A DNA stretch of 64,000 nt. Origin: Holothuria scabra (Eukaryota; Echinodermata; Holothuroidea; Aspidochirotida; Holothuriidae). The DNA is taken from contig CM074193.1 of NCBI GenBank assembly GCA_037179385.1, positions 40,146,846 to 40,210,845 of the forward strand, given 5' to 3'. Each line of letters begins with the position of its first letter. Within the stretch, counting starts at the first letter, position 1. Of this stretch, positions 51,501 through 55,034 are shown piece after piece. A program made the position numbers and the translations under genes. A model generated the notes under the pieces. It worked only from the letters and a program-made list of their open reading frames with translations, did no database searches and was not told the origin of the DNA.

Positions 51501-52272
51501 ATACACAACACAAAAGCAATGTATTAACTTCCTAGTTAACTCTTCAAAGGTGCGTCAAGACTATTTTGGTTTAAATTTCTTAAAAAACTTCTCATTTTAC
51601 GACACATTTCCTACCTTATCATGATTTGCATGATTTAGATATTCTACACACGAACTTAAGAACATTTCTGACCAGTAATACTCAATACAATGACGTAAAA
51701 GGGGTGAGGCAAACCCGTAACCCAGAAAGGAATAAATGGGACAAGGTGAGAATTTCAGCAATCGGGACTGCTTGCTCAGATGCAAATCAAGAATACTACA
51801 ACGAAAGTACACAGCTGACAAGGTGATCCACATAGTTTTTGTTTGTAAATTCCCAAAGGTGGCAAAATACGTGATTTGTTTGGTTACTGTATATATTTTA
51901 TCACAAAACGTAATTGAAAGAGTAAACCCCTATCCTAGCTGGAGAAAAGGCGCTACTCCTTAAAGGACCAACAAGCATCTTAACAATAATCACAGAACAC
52001 TTCATAAGTATTTAAATTTTGTCAAAGAAAATCTCAATGTGAGTGTCTAAGCCTTTTTCAAACTCTCTCTGTAGCTATGACTTGCATCAATAAGTTCTGT
52101 TACAGAAGAAGACCGACGTACCATCGTCCTTACAGCCCAGGATTTCCATTCTCAGAGCATAAGTCGAAACGTATGCACCCCTTTCAATGAATATGTACAA
52201 GCTATGCGTCCTTAAGGGTGGGTCAAAATAGACTGCTCTTGGACAATTCGGCTCACCGTTAGCTCGAAAAAT
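219..52272 (-). CDS. Multidomain F5/8C-CTLD-EGF-CUB-CTLD extracellular protein gene, internal portion (19 exons)
   Basis: One minus-strand gene assembled from 19 exons with matching splice phases (3916 nt, about 1305 residues, open at both ends). Approximate domain order by visible residue: F5/8C-A tail 1-47, F5/8C-B 51-204, F5/8C-C 207-365, CTLD-1 374-509, calcium-binding EGF 511-553, acidic linker 554-640, CUB-1 646-775, CUB-2 784-905, CUB-3 909-1030, CTLD-2 1046-1190, CTLD-3 1197-1303. Such domains act outside the cell in adhesion, glycan or lipid recognition and protease scaffolding; the specific role here is unknown. Several N-glycosylation sequons occur in CUB-1, CUB-2, the linker and CTLD-3. 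Neuropilins, MASPs, MFGE8/DEL1 and BMP1-type proteins share single modules, but I know no vertebrate protein with this order. Start, signal peptide and end are outside the window. Further phase 1-1 exons could have been missed without breaking the frame. Confidence 0.9.
546..3575 (-). other. Intron between CTLD-2 and CTLD-3
   Basis: A 3.0-kb intron. AT-rich; nothing coding seen. A short G/C-rich patch lies near 1205-1240. No clear transposon ends recognised. Confidence 0.6.
3576..3736 (-). CDS. Exon: C-terminal part of C-type lectin-like domain 2
   Basis: Phase 2 in, phase 1 out, 161 nt. It reads QNNWKMRQPNGGTMEECS, LIDLTNLHSTDHWHDVPC, and SSDTSQYICEKP. C2, C3 and C4 are all present. The calcium-site positions read QPN (not QPD or EPN) and WHD (not WND), so sugar binding, if any, would be atypical. 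The acceptor is ttgaag, with T completing the His codon from 5883. The donor is ACG G|gtaatt. Confidence 0.93.
3737..5882 (-). other. Intron inside CTLD-2 (phase 2)
   Basis: A 2.1-kb intron. It contains an exon-like open stretch near 4780-4937 (listed separately), a low-complexity G-rich patch near 5533-5580, and otherwise AT-rich sequence without recognised features. Confidence 0.6.
4780..4937 (-). pseudogene. Possible relic of a CTLD third exon
   Basis: An open minus-strand stretch starts after an acceptor-like ttcttcag at 4938-4945, in the same phase 2 as the genuine CTLD-2 third exon. It reads NELQNHCGMFSIEKREDV and then LNGAPYLARKTV. This loosely resembles a CTLD C2-C3-C4 segment in which the Trp, C3 and C4 are replaced (V, G and A). 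No strong phase-1 donor follows. It may be a decayed duplicate exon or chance. Confidence 0.2.
5883..5967 (-). CDS. Exon: middle part of C-type lectin-like domain 2
   Basis: An 85-nt exon, phase 1 in, phase 2 out. With the preceding exon it reads TYIGLQLDRTLGVHVWKDKT and continues PLSYSDWSVPT. This is the WIGL-like strand followed by W-x-D and the Y-x-x-W turn of CTLDs. The acceptor is gtgcag and the donor CA|gtaagt. It was found by extending the frame from its neighbours. Confidence 0.92.
6410..6710 (+). repeat. Dispersed repeat, copy also at 18760-19090
   Basis: Shares scattered long matches in the same order with 18760-19090, for example aatcgaattgaaccg at 6580s and 18930s, followed by a common tcatttgtcattg-like stretch and accaactc. 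Divergent, with no clear ends; probably an old transposon fragment. Confidence 0.5.
6760..7000 (+). repeat. Dispersed repeat, inverted copy near 29650-29900
   Basis: Segments such as caaagtttgaatgtttctga and a stretch of alternating taattatctcttaatta appear in reverse complement around 29755-29885. Family unknown. Confidence 0.5.
7248..7457 (-). CDS. Exon: N-terminal part of C-type lectin-like domain 2
   Basis: Phase 1 in, phase 1 out, 210 nt. The translation EYLCPESWVLFDGHCYNF is a textbook long-form CTLD opening (CP..W....g.CY). FRWTDAQRHCDEEDAFLV (A-x-x-x-C helix) and INDVKEMNFV follow, then KTYIG at the splice. The acceptor is aaacag and the donor G|gtaacg. Confidence 0.95.
7458..8533 (-). 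other. Intron between CUB-3 and CTLD-2
   Basis: A 1.1-kb phase-1 intron. No exon, tandem repeat or transposon end recognised. Confidence 0.6.
8534..8700 (-). CDS. Exon: C-terminal part of CUB domain 3
   Basis: Phase 2 in, phase 1 out, 167 nt. It reads FCNSNVPPSPVRSSFNTL, LTFVSDYTYEASGFLAEY, the canonical CUB end (Cg..P..i.Ss.n.l.l.F.SD....GF.a.Y). An acidic tail TARFEDSDTAASDVRSN leads to CTLD-2. The acceptor is ctttttag and the donor G|gtatgt. Confidence 0.93.
8701..10490 (-). other. Intron inside CUB-3 (phase 2)
   Basis: A 1.8-kb intron. The part 8740-8990 is AT-rich with many copies of a taaaca-type motif and direct repeats of ttttttgagt near both edges, perhaps a small decayed element. 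The rest has no supported feature; a plus-strand open frame near 9643-9891 lacks splice or homology support. A C10 run lies near 10360. Confidence 0.55.
10491..10737 (-). CDS. Exon: N-terminal part of CUB domain 3
   Basis: Phase 1 in, phase 2 out, 247 nt. It starts DTPGCGVGTFSGNEPLHC, then SINFPQHYPPNQNSNWQI, VELTFHQFDVAASRDC and DHLKIHEKEYELS. The usual second CUB Cys just before Trp is replaced (N-S-N-W), while an extra Cys sits earlier (EPLHC), so the first disulfide is probably rearranged. The donor AG|gtttgt joins the A at 8700 to make Arg. Confidence 0.9.
11021..11665 (+). repeat. Left inverted arm of the 5.1-kb element
   Basis: Pairs with the right arm at 14832-16095. Includes a short open stretch starting MAQKSPDMARIL on the minus strand. 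The mirror copy in the right arm starts MAQKSPEMARIP. The differences change amino acids, so coding function is doubtful. Confidence 0.75.
12300..13965 (+). repeat. Tandem repeat block, ~144-bp units, about 11 copies
   Basis: Units recur every 138-149 bp. Each contains, in order, a tgacctttgacctc-like core, a caaaaacaatagg-like segment, ccataacacatccacatacc, atgaaatctatccaagctt and ttgagatatcgtgttaac. It belongs to the same family as the repeats at 20.5, 22.6, 46.3, 57.5 and 60.2 kb. It ends in a CA tract near 13967. Confidence 0.9.
13966..13982. repeat. (CA)n microsatellite
   Basis: A short run of alternating CA that ends the tandem array. More imperfect CA/CATA repeats lie at 14110-14140 and 14325-14362. 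Confidence 0.85.
14893..15483. mobile_element. 591-bp foldback element nested in the right arm
   Basis: Termini are inverted repeats of about 65 bp: cagttcgggagataacc at 14893 and ggttatctcccgaactg ending at 15483, with the subterminal cgatcggg motif on both sides. It is flanked by tatat on both sides. Removing it restores the match of the outer element's arms (ccccataacta on one side, taattaataactggag on the other), so it inserted after the outer element formed. Confidence 0.75.
16185..16571 (-). CDS. Exon: complete CUB domain 2 in one exon
   Basis: Symmetric phase 1-1 exon of 387 nt (129 codons). It opens DCIGNGDHCEPNCGGDEV, a short Cys-rich lead before the first CUB Cys. It then shows FCNWTIHVDEHKYVALNF, TCIDTVEILLV, ILCGDGKP and LGFTANYESKD. 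Sequons NWT, NFT and NAS occur. The acceptor is ccaaag and the donor G|gtaatt. Unlike CUB-1 and CUB-3 it has no internal intron. A 5.1-kb inverted-repeat element begins only about 90 bp after the donor. Confidence 0.93.
16572..17955 (-). other. Intron between CUB-1 and CUB-2
   Basis: A 1.4-kb phase-1 intron, AT-rich. A G13-type run lies near 17265. No transposon ends recognised. Confidence 0.6.
17956..18197 (-). CDS. Exon: C-terminal half of CUB domain 1
   Basis: Phase 2 in, phase 1 out, 242 nt. It continues the CUB as FTFHELLLRKSNSSALCLDV (C-x-D with the L-x-I strand following), GSYCGTHKKMVVTSRSSNV and ends LGFIATYETTD, the usual GF.a.Y close. Four Cys and the Asp after Cys3 are kept. The acceptor is atcatcag; the donor G|gtaagt is strong. 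Confidence 0.92.
18198..19192 (-). other. Intron inside CUB-1 (phase 2)
   Basis: A 1.0-kb intron. 18760-19090 is a dispersed repeat also at 6410-6710. 19150-19182 holds a short CUB-tail-like peptide (see findings). Confidence 0.6.
18760..19090 (+). repeat. Dispersed repeat, copy also at 6410-6710
   Basis: Same order of shared blocks as at 6410-6710, including aatcgaattgaaccg and a tcatttgtcattg-like stretch. No ends defined. Confidence 0.5.
19193..19376 (-). CDS. Exon: N-terminal half of CUB domain 1
   Basis: Phase 1 in, phase 2 out, 184 nt. After a short lead (AKISKQQLADIRCEDLW) it has the first CUB Cys, then GIIQGIGFPPLYNSGQRC, equivalent to the g.i.SP.fP..Y....C.W strands, and IHLEAPDGLYV. 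The sequon NVT lies near its start. The donor AC|gtaagt combines with the G at 18197 to give Thr. Confidence 0.9.
19600..20230 (+). repeat. Degenerate tandem repeat with recurring aaaatgg motif
   Basis: Four or so diverged units, each with a block like ccaaaatggcgg / caaaatggcc, a atcttgatat-like block and ttatgccaaataattt. Spacing is about 145-180 bp. Probably an old transposon core. Confidence 0.5.
20411..21080 (+). mobile_element. Tandem-repeat element (Helentron-like, non-autonomous), copy 2
   Basis: The 5' end carries cttagcgattccttgcc and the 3' end ttgcctgccttcggcaaggg, i.e. subterminal inverted gattccttgcc / ggcaagg(a/g)atc with a hairpin near the 3' end. In between lie diverged units with tgaccttt-type cores and gatatcgtg blocks, then a CA tract at 20986-21034. 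Confidence 0.65.
20986..21034. repeat. (CA)n microsatellite
   Basis: About 48 bp of CA repeats with a few CCA interruptions, at the 3' side of the tandem-repeat element. Confidence 0.9.
21139..21384 (-). CDS. Exon: cysteine-free acidic Ser/Thr/Tyr-rich linker
   Basis: Symmetric phase 1-1 exon of 246 nt (82 codons), acceptor tttcag and donor G|gtaatt. It has no Cys and matches no domain I know. It has a dense acidic Tyr cluster (DYYSMDDTDYNY) followed by IYDEDL and a Ser/Thr/Asn-rich tail. Sequons N-Y-T, N-S-T and N-T-S are present. It probably forms an extended, glycosylated and possibly Tyr-sulfated stalk between the EGF and CUB-1. The coding assignment rests on phase, splice sites and the open frame, not on homology. 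Confidence 0.75.
21385..22205 (-). other. Intron between EGF and linker
   Basis: An 0.8-kb phase-1 intron with no recognisable repeat or exon. Confidence 0.6.
22206..22334 (-). CDS. Exon: calcium-binding EGF-like domain
   Basis: Symmetric phase 1-1 exon of 129 nt encoding exactly one domain, too short to stand out as a long ORF. It opens DIDECLNES, the D-x-(D/N)-E-C calcium-binding motif. Six Cys are spaced as in EGF (C-x7-C-x3-C-x8-C-x-C-x13-C). CLNVAGSYHCTC fits the consensus for Asp/Asn beta-hydroxylation (C-x-(D/N)-x4-(F/Y)-x-C-x-C). The acceptor is catttag and the donor G|gtatgt. It links CTLD-1 to the acidic linker; calcium would rigidify that junction. Confidence 0.95.
22335..24039 (-). 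other. Intron between CTLD-1 and EGF
   Basis: A 1.7-kb phase-1 intron, mostly the tandem-repeat element at 22453-23664. Confidence 0.7.
22453..23664 (+). mobile_element. Tandem-repeat element (Helentron-like, non-autonomous), copy 3
   Basis: Complete copy. The 5' end is agaaagccaaaaggctt with attgattccttg following; the palindrome AAGCCaaaaGGCTT is a potential hairpin. The core has about seven diverged units with tgacctttga and atatcgtgtttacaag blocks. A CA tract lies at 23583-23605, then the 3' end ttgcctgccgtcggcaggg. Confidence 0.75.
24040..24296 (-). CDS. Exon: C-terminal half of C-type lectin-like domain 1
   Basis: Phase 2 in, phase 1 out, 257 nt. It reads FQLDYIYQYVIGLQKL (the WIGL-like core), then FRWLPLTADLPMTYENF, PICVYLDMDDSMKW, FHCRDTIVTRATICQ. 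The last three Cys match C2, C3 and C4 of a CTLD. EPN/QPD and WND calcium-site motifs are absent (WRA in place of WND), so canonical calcium-dependent sugar binding is unlikely. The ATA G|gtgagc donor splits the Asp codon that opens the EGF domain. Confidence 0.9.
24960..25143. mobile_element. Small MITE-like element
   Basis: The left side has gactcttatacgg then gcgcactgtttaacgag. The right side has cttgttaaacggtgcgcat then acgctcttattc, an imperfect inverted pair. Sequence like its left half (gtgcactgtttaacaagaaa) recurs at 43390, so it is a dispersed family. Confidence 0.45.
26120..26330. repeat. G/C-rich repeat with internal duplication
   Basis: Starts at ggcaggggcgtagattt. Contains a G14 run, a cgcgaagcg cluster and a direct duplication of ccccaaaagggtggggtcca. 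It looks like the edge of an unidentified element. Confidence 0.5.
28013..28400 (+). mobile_element. Truncated tandem-repeat element, copy 4
   Basis: Has the 5' end agaaagccaaagtgcttagt followed by gattccttgccattgaaa, and two diverged core units. No CA tract and no 3' end. Confidence 0.55.
29232..29583. mobile_element. MITE with CAGGCCCGTAGCCAG terminal inverted repeats
   Basis: The left end caggcccgtagccagcc and right end ctggctacgggcctg are inverted repeats bounding 352 bp, with a C18 tract inside near 29547. No transposase, so non-autonomous. The flanks atacata and acacatg are only loosely alike. I would guess a hAT-type MITE. Confidence 0.75.
31549..31717 (-). CDS. Exon: N-terminal half of C-type lectin-like domain 1
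   Basis: Phase 1 in, phase 2 out, 169 nt. The translation EKGHICDGKNTEYDGYC has the C-x(n)-G-x-C opening hairpin of a long-form CTLD. The C1-bearing helix ESHGCEDIFMEDSHPVV and SSRVQKFF follow. The donor is AG|gtaatg; its two bases combine with the G opening the exon at 24296 to give Arg, with frame preserved. The paired exon is 7.25 kb downstream. Confidence 0.85.
31718..34089 (-). other. Intron between F5/8C-C and CTLD-1
   Basis: A 2.4-kb phase-1 intron. It contains two diverged direct copies of a block (32125-32220 and 32580-32690, with accattggctgg / accattggttgg and ttcccaggtttgt-like parts). No exon supported. Confidence 0.55.
32125..32690 (+). repeat. Pair of diverged direct repeats
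   Basis: About 100-bp blocks at 32125-32220 and 32580-32690 share the order accattgg(c/t)tgg, a g-c-g-rich stretch, cattcccagg(c/t)ttgtaatta. About 360 bp of unrelated DNA lies between. Confidence 0.45.
34090..34234 (-). CDS. Exon: C-terminal third of F5/8 type C domain C
   Basis: Phase 0 in, phase 1 out, 145 nt. It starts EFLTYPDPDTETRHML, has DGVRINPRGNFENYC (the vRi.P strand) and ends IRLEFLGCNVS before G|gtaagt. It lies about 7.2 kb from the middle exon, across an intron that carries MITEs, a 70-bp palindrome and a tandem-repeat element. The next codon GAA is split to join CTLD-1. Confidence 0.9.
34500..34900 (-). repeat. Remnant related to the tandem-repeat family
   Basis: One or two degraded units; ggacatttgacctccac and ttactttgagagctttcc recall the core. 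No ends. Confidence 0.4.
36580..36662 (-). mobile_element. 3' tail of a retroelement (SINE/LINE), minus strand
   Basis: Read on the minus strand it is a cttgagcacc-type block, a cactataaatcc-like stretch and a (TTA)n tail. This resembles the short-tandem-repeat tails of LINE/SINE copies common in marine invertebrates. Compare the plus-strand tail at 45700-45775. Confidence 0.5.
36686..36755. repeat. 70-bp near-perfect palindrome without spacer
   Basis: Two 35-bp arms centred at 36720/36721 (ggtaaagagta then tactctttacc at the centre; gatctattttcat and atgaaaatagatc at the edges), with one mismatched pair. It lies just after the retroelement tail. Confidence 0.9.
37632..38400 (+). mobile_element. 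Tandem-repeat element remnant split by a MITE, copy 5
   Basis: A 5' end-like caaagccaatcggttttgtg followed by attccttgtct at 37650. One core unit with acctttgacctcaacc and gagatatcgtgtttacaag lies at 38258-38370. The MITE at 37973-38210 sits between them. The 3' terminus is lost. Confidence 0.45.
37973..38210. mobile_element. 238-bp foldback MITE with TA ends
   Basis: Starts tacactctaaaaatgttgtg and ends ttttttagagtgta, with about 100 bp of near-perfect inverted repeat per arm. Includes ccaccaatcaacaaatgtgt and its complement. Ends beginning TACACTCTAAAAA suggest TA target-site duplication as in Tc1/mariner-derived MITEs. No ORF. Confidence 0.85.
38540..39880 (+). repeat. Second tandem-repeat family, ~4 diverged units
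   Basis: Starts near the imperfect palindrome ctcatcgctccgtgaggagg. Recurring blocks, in order: gaagtaaa(a)gtcaaaggtca, a cgcactgacatgaa-like block, cacgtgtcatgagg, agaactacc and accatggcaacag, then an aacttggtgggaaggtacc-like block. Long open frames here (e.g. 39054-39533, plus) follow the repeat and have no other support. Confidence 0.7.
39990..40800. other. CpG-dense intronic patch
   Basis: In an AT-rich intron this stretch is unusually rich in CG, with repeated motifs acgccgcgtt / atgccgcgtcg at 40230-40262 and gcgcgcgtatc near 40427. No splice-supported exon. It could be a regulatory region, an alternative promoter or a foreign element. Confidence 0.35.
40898..41091 (+). repeat. Recent 101-bp tandem duplication
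   Basis: Two copies with period 101 (aggaatgcctacactgaaat and gatgcttcgcattagcaat present in both). The only difference I see inside the shared part is a single base (atggatcg versus atcgatcg) plus small changes at the join. A GACT run lies just beyond at 41190-41212. Confidence 0.9.
41403..41554 (-). CDS. Exon: middle part of F5/8 type C domain C
   Basis: Phase 1 in, phase 0 out, 152 nt. The split codon G|GT gives ITG-VITQGG, a core discoidin strand. It continues with WADSFRFLYRSRKDSEKW and KVYKDLRGRDV, the typical surface strand ending W-x-x-Y. The donor used is GTA|gtaagt; an alternative gtagta three bases earlier is weaker. Confidence 0.9.
41555..42510 (-). other. Intron inside F5/8C-C (phase 1)
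   Basis: A 1.0-kb AT-rich intron; nothing recognised. Confidence 0.6.
42511..42699 (-). CDS. Exon: N-terminal part of F5/8 type C domain C
   Basis: Symmetric phase 1-1 exon of 189 nt. The translation ECVNRLGMESGDITDEQI matches the discoidin start C-x-x-x-LGM-x-x-G-x-I-x-(D/N)-x-QI. It goes on to RFARLYG, a Trp-Pro segment and IQIDFKGLHTITG. The acceptor ends gaaag and the donor is G|gtaaga. It follows domain B with almost no linker (…GCKYQECVNRLG…), so B and C form a tandem discoidin pair as in coagulation factors V/VIII and neuropilins. Confidence 0.92.
42700..43136 (-). other. Intron between F5/8C-B and F5/8C-C
   Basis: A 437-bp phase-1 intron, the shortest in the window; no features. Confidence 0.7.
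43137..43281 (-). CDS. Exon: C-terminal third of F5/8 type C domain B
   Basis: Phase 0 in, phase 1 out, 145 nt. The acceptor is ttttcag and the donor G|gtaaga. The translation begins VFTAKTERGAIY, contains ARKVRIFPIVW (the aryvRi.P.~W strand of discoidin domains) and ends LRVEFVGCKYQ. It is the same length as the equivalent exon of domain C (34090-34234). It completes domain B, whose first part lies about 7.9 kb upstream across a large intron. Confidence 0.9.
44130..44625 (+). repeat. Pair of diverged direct repeats
   Basis: Blocks at about 44130-44240 and 44515-44625 share the order tatgag, cggagttaatg / cggggttaatg, ctactttgacagaatta / cttttactttgatggaatc and a closing acc. Spacing is about 385 bp. 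Confidence 0.45.
45250..45775 (+). mobile_element. Dead 3' fragment of a non-LTR retrotransposon
   Basis: A plus-strand translation over several frames resembles the C-terminal tail of CR1/L2/Jockey-type reverse transcriptase proteins: L-H-W-L-P-V at 45310, then an AP-x-Y-L-like stretch, and VFKKNRKTYRSN near 45565. Stops and frameshifts interrupt it. The DNA ends gtaaagcgcttt, ggcgctgtataaattt and an (ATA)n tail at 45747-45770, typical for such LINE ends. Inactive, 5'-truncated. Confidence 0.7.
46300..47420 (+). mobile_element. Tandem-repeat array, copy 6, diverged
   Basis: About seven units of roughly 140-160 bp with catgacctttgac, aatgaccttagatct, tgagatatcgtgtt and tacc(a)aat(a/c) blocks. 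It ends near a degenerate CA stretch at 47400. No 5' or 3' terminal motif recognised. Confidence 0.65.
49072..49152 (-). mobile_element. Poly(T) insertion with 16-bp target-site duplications
   Basis: The 16-mer aaatcgaaggaaactt occurs at 49072-49087 and again at 49137-49152. The 49 bp between are almost pure T with a few A. It looks like a minus-strand insertion of little more than a poly(A) tail by target-primed reverse transcription. Confidence 0.85.
51151..51473 (-). CDS. Exon: N-terminal two thirds of F5/8 type C domain B
   Basis: Phase 1 in, phase 0 out, 323 nt. The translation starts DCDFTLGLTNGK, matching the discoidin start C-x-x-x-LG-hydrophobic-x-(S/N)G. It continues DSQITAS, then a G-W-R-P segment, the strand QYLQVDF and YIKAVVTQG, all typical F5/8C strands. 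It ends in FNWIRSGHYKT before the donor gtgagg. In domain C the same region is split by a phase-1 intron just before VITQGG; here the two parts are fused. An extra Cys follows TQG. The third part is the exon at 43137-43281. Confidence 0.92.
51474..52121 (-). other. Intron between F5/8C-A and F5/8C-B
   Basis: A 648-bp phase-1 intron; no repeat recognised. Confidence 0.65.
52122..52272 (-). CDS. Exon: C-terminal third of F5/8 type C domain A
   Basis: Phase 0 in, phase 1 out, 50 codons plus one base. The acceptor ends in ttcag and the donor is G|gtacgt. The translation runs from IFRANGEPNC to LRMEILGCKDD. The final strand, with Arg, Glu and the closing GC, is the hallmark end of a discoidin domain (consensus R-x-E-hydrophobic-x-GC). 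The first two thirds of this domain must be encoded upstream; I found no matching exon up to 64000, so the next exon is probably beyond the window. The split codon G|AT joins it to the following exon, giving ...GCKDDDCDF. Confidence 0.85.
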
Positions 52273-52699
52273 CTGAAATAGAAACGCGAAAATTTGTTTT
52301 CATTACGTAGTTCAAATTAAGTGATATCGTTCTACTCCTATTTATGCAATTTTGCGAAACTGTCTGTGCTTGTATTAAGTGTATCTCGAGTAGGAACTAA
52401 CCTGAACAAACCCAATGGGAGTGAAAGTGATCTCAACCGAAGAGACGACATAATAACACAAGAGCCCAATGGGCACTGTGGTTCCTTGCTGGATATTATA
52501 AGAACTGTACAGCCAGTCTCCTAAATAGAGCTAAGCAAAAGCTCATAGTCAATGTTTGTAAAATCTTCACACAAGGGGTATTTTGGTACTAATATTACAT
52601 GAAATCAATGATTAAATTTTTGTTGCCTTACTAACATTCAACTTGTATTTGCTGAGTGATCCTTCAAAACACTATCTCATTTCCCTATGTATTTATGCT

Positions 52700-53050
52700 T
52701 GCCCTTACCGAAATAAATAGCCTTCGAACACCCTTCATATACCCTTCAAAACAGCATTCGAATGCTAAATGGAATGGAGTGCTAAAACGCAATTGAATGT
52801 ATGTGAAAACCTTTCAAAATACCCTTCGAATGCTATATACCCTTCGAATAGCCTTCCCCACGGACGAATTATGCAAATGAGTTTTGAATGTGAAGGCTAA
52901 AATGAATGCTATTCTGAAGACTATTGAATGCTATTCTGAAAGCTATCGAATGCTATTCCGAATGCTATTGAATGCTATTCCGAAGGCAATCGAATGCTAT
53001 TCTGAATGCCATTTACACCAGATGAAGACTATTGAATGTTGTATCAAATG
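52700..53050. repeat. Repeat built on a gaatgctat(t/c) motif
   Basis: Begins cccttaccgaaataaatagc and then repeats cgaatgctat / gaatgctattc with both orientations, so it can fold back on itself. A related element at 59430-59620 ends cttcttatttggtaaggg, the inverse of this start. Hence a MITE family with a CCCTTACC-type terminus. Confidence 0.6.
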
Positions 53051-53699
53051 CCATTAAATGCTATGTGCTGAATTAAATGTTACACCAAATTTAATTTAAA
53101 ATAGTAAATTGCTTGTCAGTATGGTCTAGTAATAATAGGCAGAAGAACCAGGTTGAACAATTCCCAGGTCGAGTCAGACCAAAGACTGTGCACAAGGAAC
53201 CTGCTGCCCATGAAGCTCAGGAGTAGGGAAAACAACCGAGTTCCCCACAACCGGTATAATGTCATTAAAACCTTTAGATTGATTTGAAACTTCATTGCAA
53301 TCCACCTGCTGTGGTCCTTGTTACGGAAGTACTGTAGGTAGGGGCATAGGCTAAAAGGAAGCAAAATGAATGGAAGGTCAAATCGTGTACTATTTGTTCA
53401 GTAATGAAGTTAATTAAATCACCATATTACACAAGCAAAGGCTAAATTTTAACTTGATGACAGCTGTAAAGGATATTCTGTGTACTCTCAGGCACATACT
53501 ATATACACACTGCATGACAACCAAAATTGAGACATGATCAGTTAGTGCATATTTTCCTGGGCCCGTGCTTTAATAATTTGCATGCAGGTGAATTAACATT
53601 GAATTTGCACAATGAATGTGCGTATGTAACCTCATCCATGTATGACAAATCTGTTTCTGCTTGTTAAAAATTTTGTAATTTACTGTAGGTATAAAAATA

Positions 53700-54116
53700 A
53701 GGTTGTTTCTAAAACCCCCACAGCCCCCACACTGTCCATGACCCACAACCTTGGTTGACCCATAGGTAATGGCAGGTTGAGGTGGTTGGGTGTTCCGTTT
53801 TAGTATAGTAACATTAATGCACGGTCATTAAAATGACCCTGCAACCCACATCCACTTACGTAAAACTTGTTTAGAGGCCTGATGGTTTAAACTGAGGGCC
53901 TGAGTTGTGCGAGTTTTATTATTAACCACCTTGCGCCAGGCCTTTAAGTTAAGCTCTGCGTAATTAGTTGTGGGTTGCAGGGTTTTATTAATAACCAAAC
54001 ATGATTATGATACTAATACTACCTCGACCCATGCATGACCTATGAGTCAACCAAGGTTGTTGGTTGTGGGTGGTTAGTTGTGGGTGTGGGGGCTGTGGGG
54101 GTTTCAGAAACAACCT
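53700..54116. mobile_element. 417-bp MITE with ~90-bp imperfect TIRs and 7-bp TSD
   Basis: The left end is aggttgtttctaaaaccccc and the right end is its inverse (gggggtttcagaaacaacct). The inverted pairing continues through cccacagcccccacac and accttggttgac. It is flanked on both sides by aaaaata (53693-53699 and 54117-54123). No ORF. Confidence 0.9.
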
Positions 54117-55034
54117 AAAAATATTCAGTGTTATTGTTTCCACAAGAAAGCAATTCAAATTCTGACAGCTAAAATATAAAAGAAAAAAATTTAACCACCA
54201 ACTAGTTGAAACTATTCACTGTCAAGCTTTGTCAATTTTTTCTGGCAATTAATCCCTAACATATTGTTGTGTGCATGGGTTCCAGAATCTACTGGAGGAC
54301 TGATCATAATACACTCCAAACTGTAAAAAGGCTGCGGCCAGCCGGCCCAACCTAAACCAGTGGGAAAGAAACTGAGACTTGAACCTTATCTAAAGCTAAA
54401 TTTATTTAAAAAATAAATTTATGAACTGCAACCATGCAACTTTGAAAAAACTAGAAAGCCAACAGGCTTAGTGATTCCTTGCCATATGATATATCATAGC
54501 AAACATGGAAACAAACATGACATGCATGAGATCCCATACAATTATCCTACTTAATTGAGATATAATACTAGTAGGGTCAAAACTTTTTGACCTCATGTGA
54601 CCCAAAATGACCTTTCAACCCCTTAAAAACAATAGTGATCACCTTACCAACACGTCCATCAACATGAGTAATTCAAAATTAAGCTTAGTACAGAATGAGT
54701 ATGGAAGTACTACCACCATGGTATGAGATCCCTCACAGTTATCCCCCTAAAAATATTATGTCTACAAAGTTTGGTCTGTCACCTCAAACCTTTGATCTCC
54801 ACACACAAGAGGAATTTCTCACACAGCTTTAATATTCCAGAAAACTGTCTCATTACTTGATAAAGCGGTATTTTGAAACCATTTTTATCAAAAGTTTGGT
54901 CAATGGGGACAGCTCTCCATTCTGAAGTCTCTATGTTCCGATGCCTCTATGTTTCGAAAGTCTGCATTGAGGTTAGTGTCTAAACAAGCCCTCATCGACA
55001 CACTCTCCTACAAGCATTGGATCAAATACTGTGT

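Noticed and set aside
53116..53364. 82-codon minus-strand open frame, hydrophobic
   Set aside because: No supported splice sites or recognisable family. It could be transposon-derived but I could not support it.
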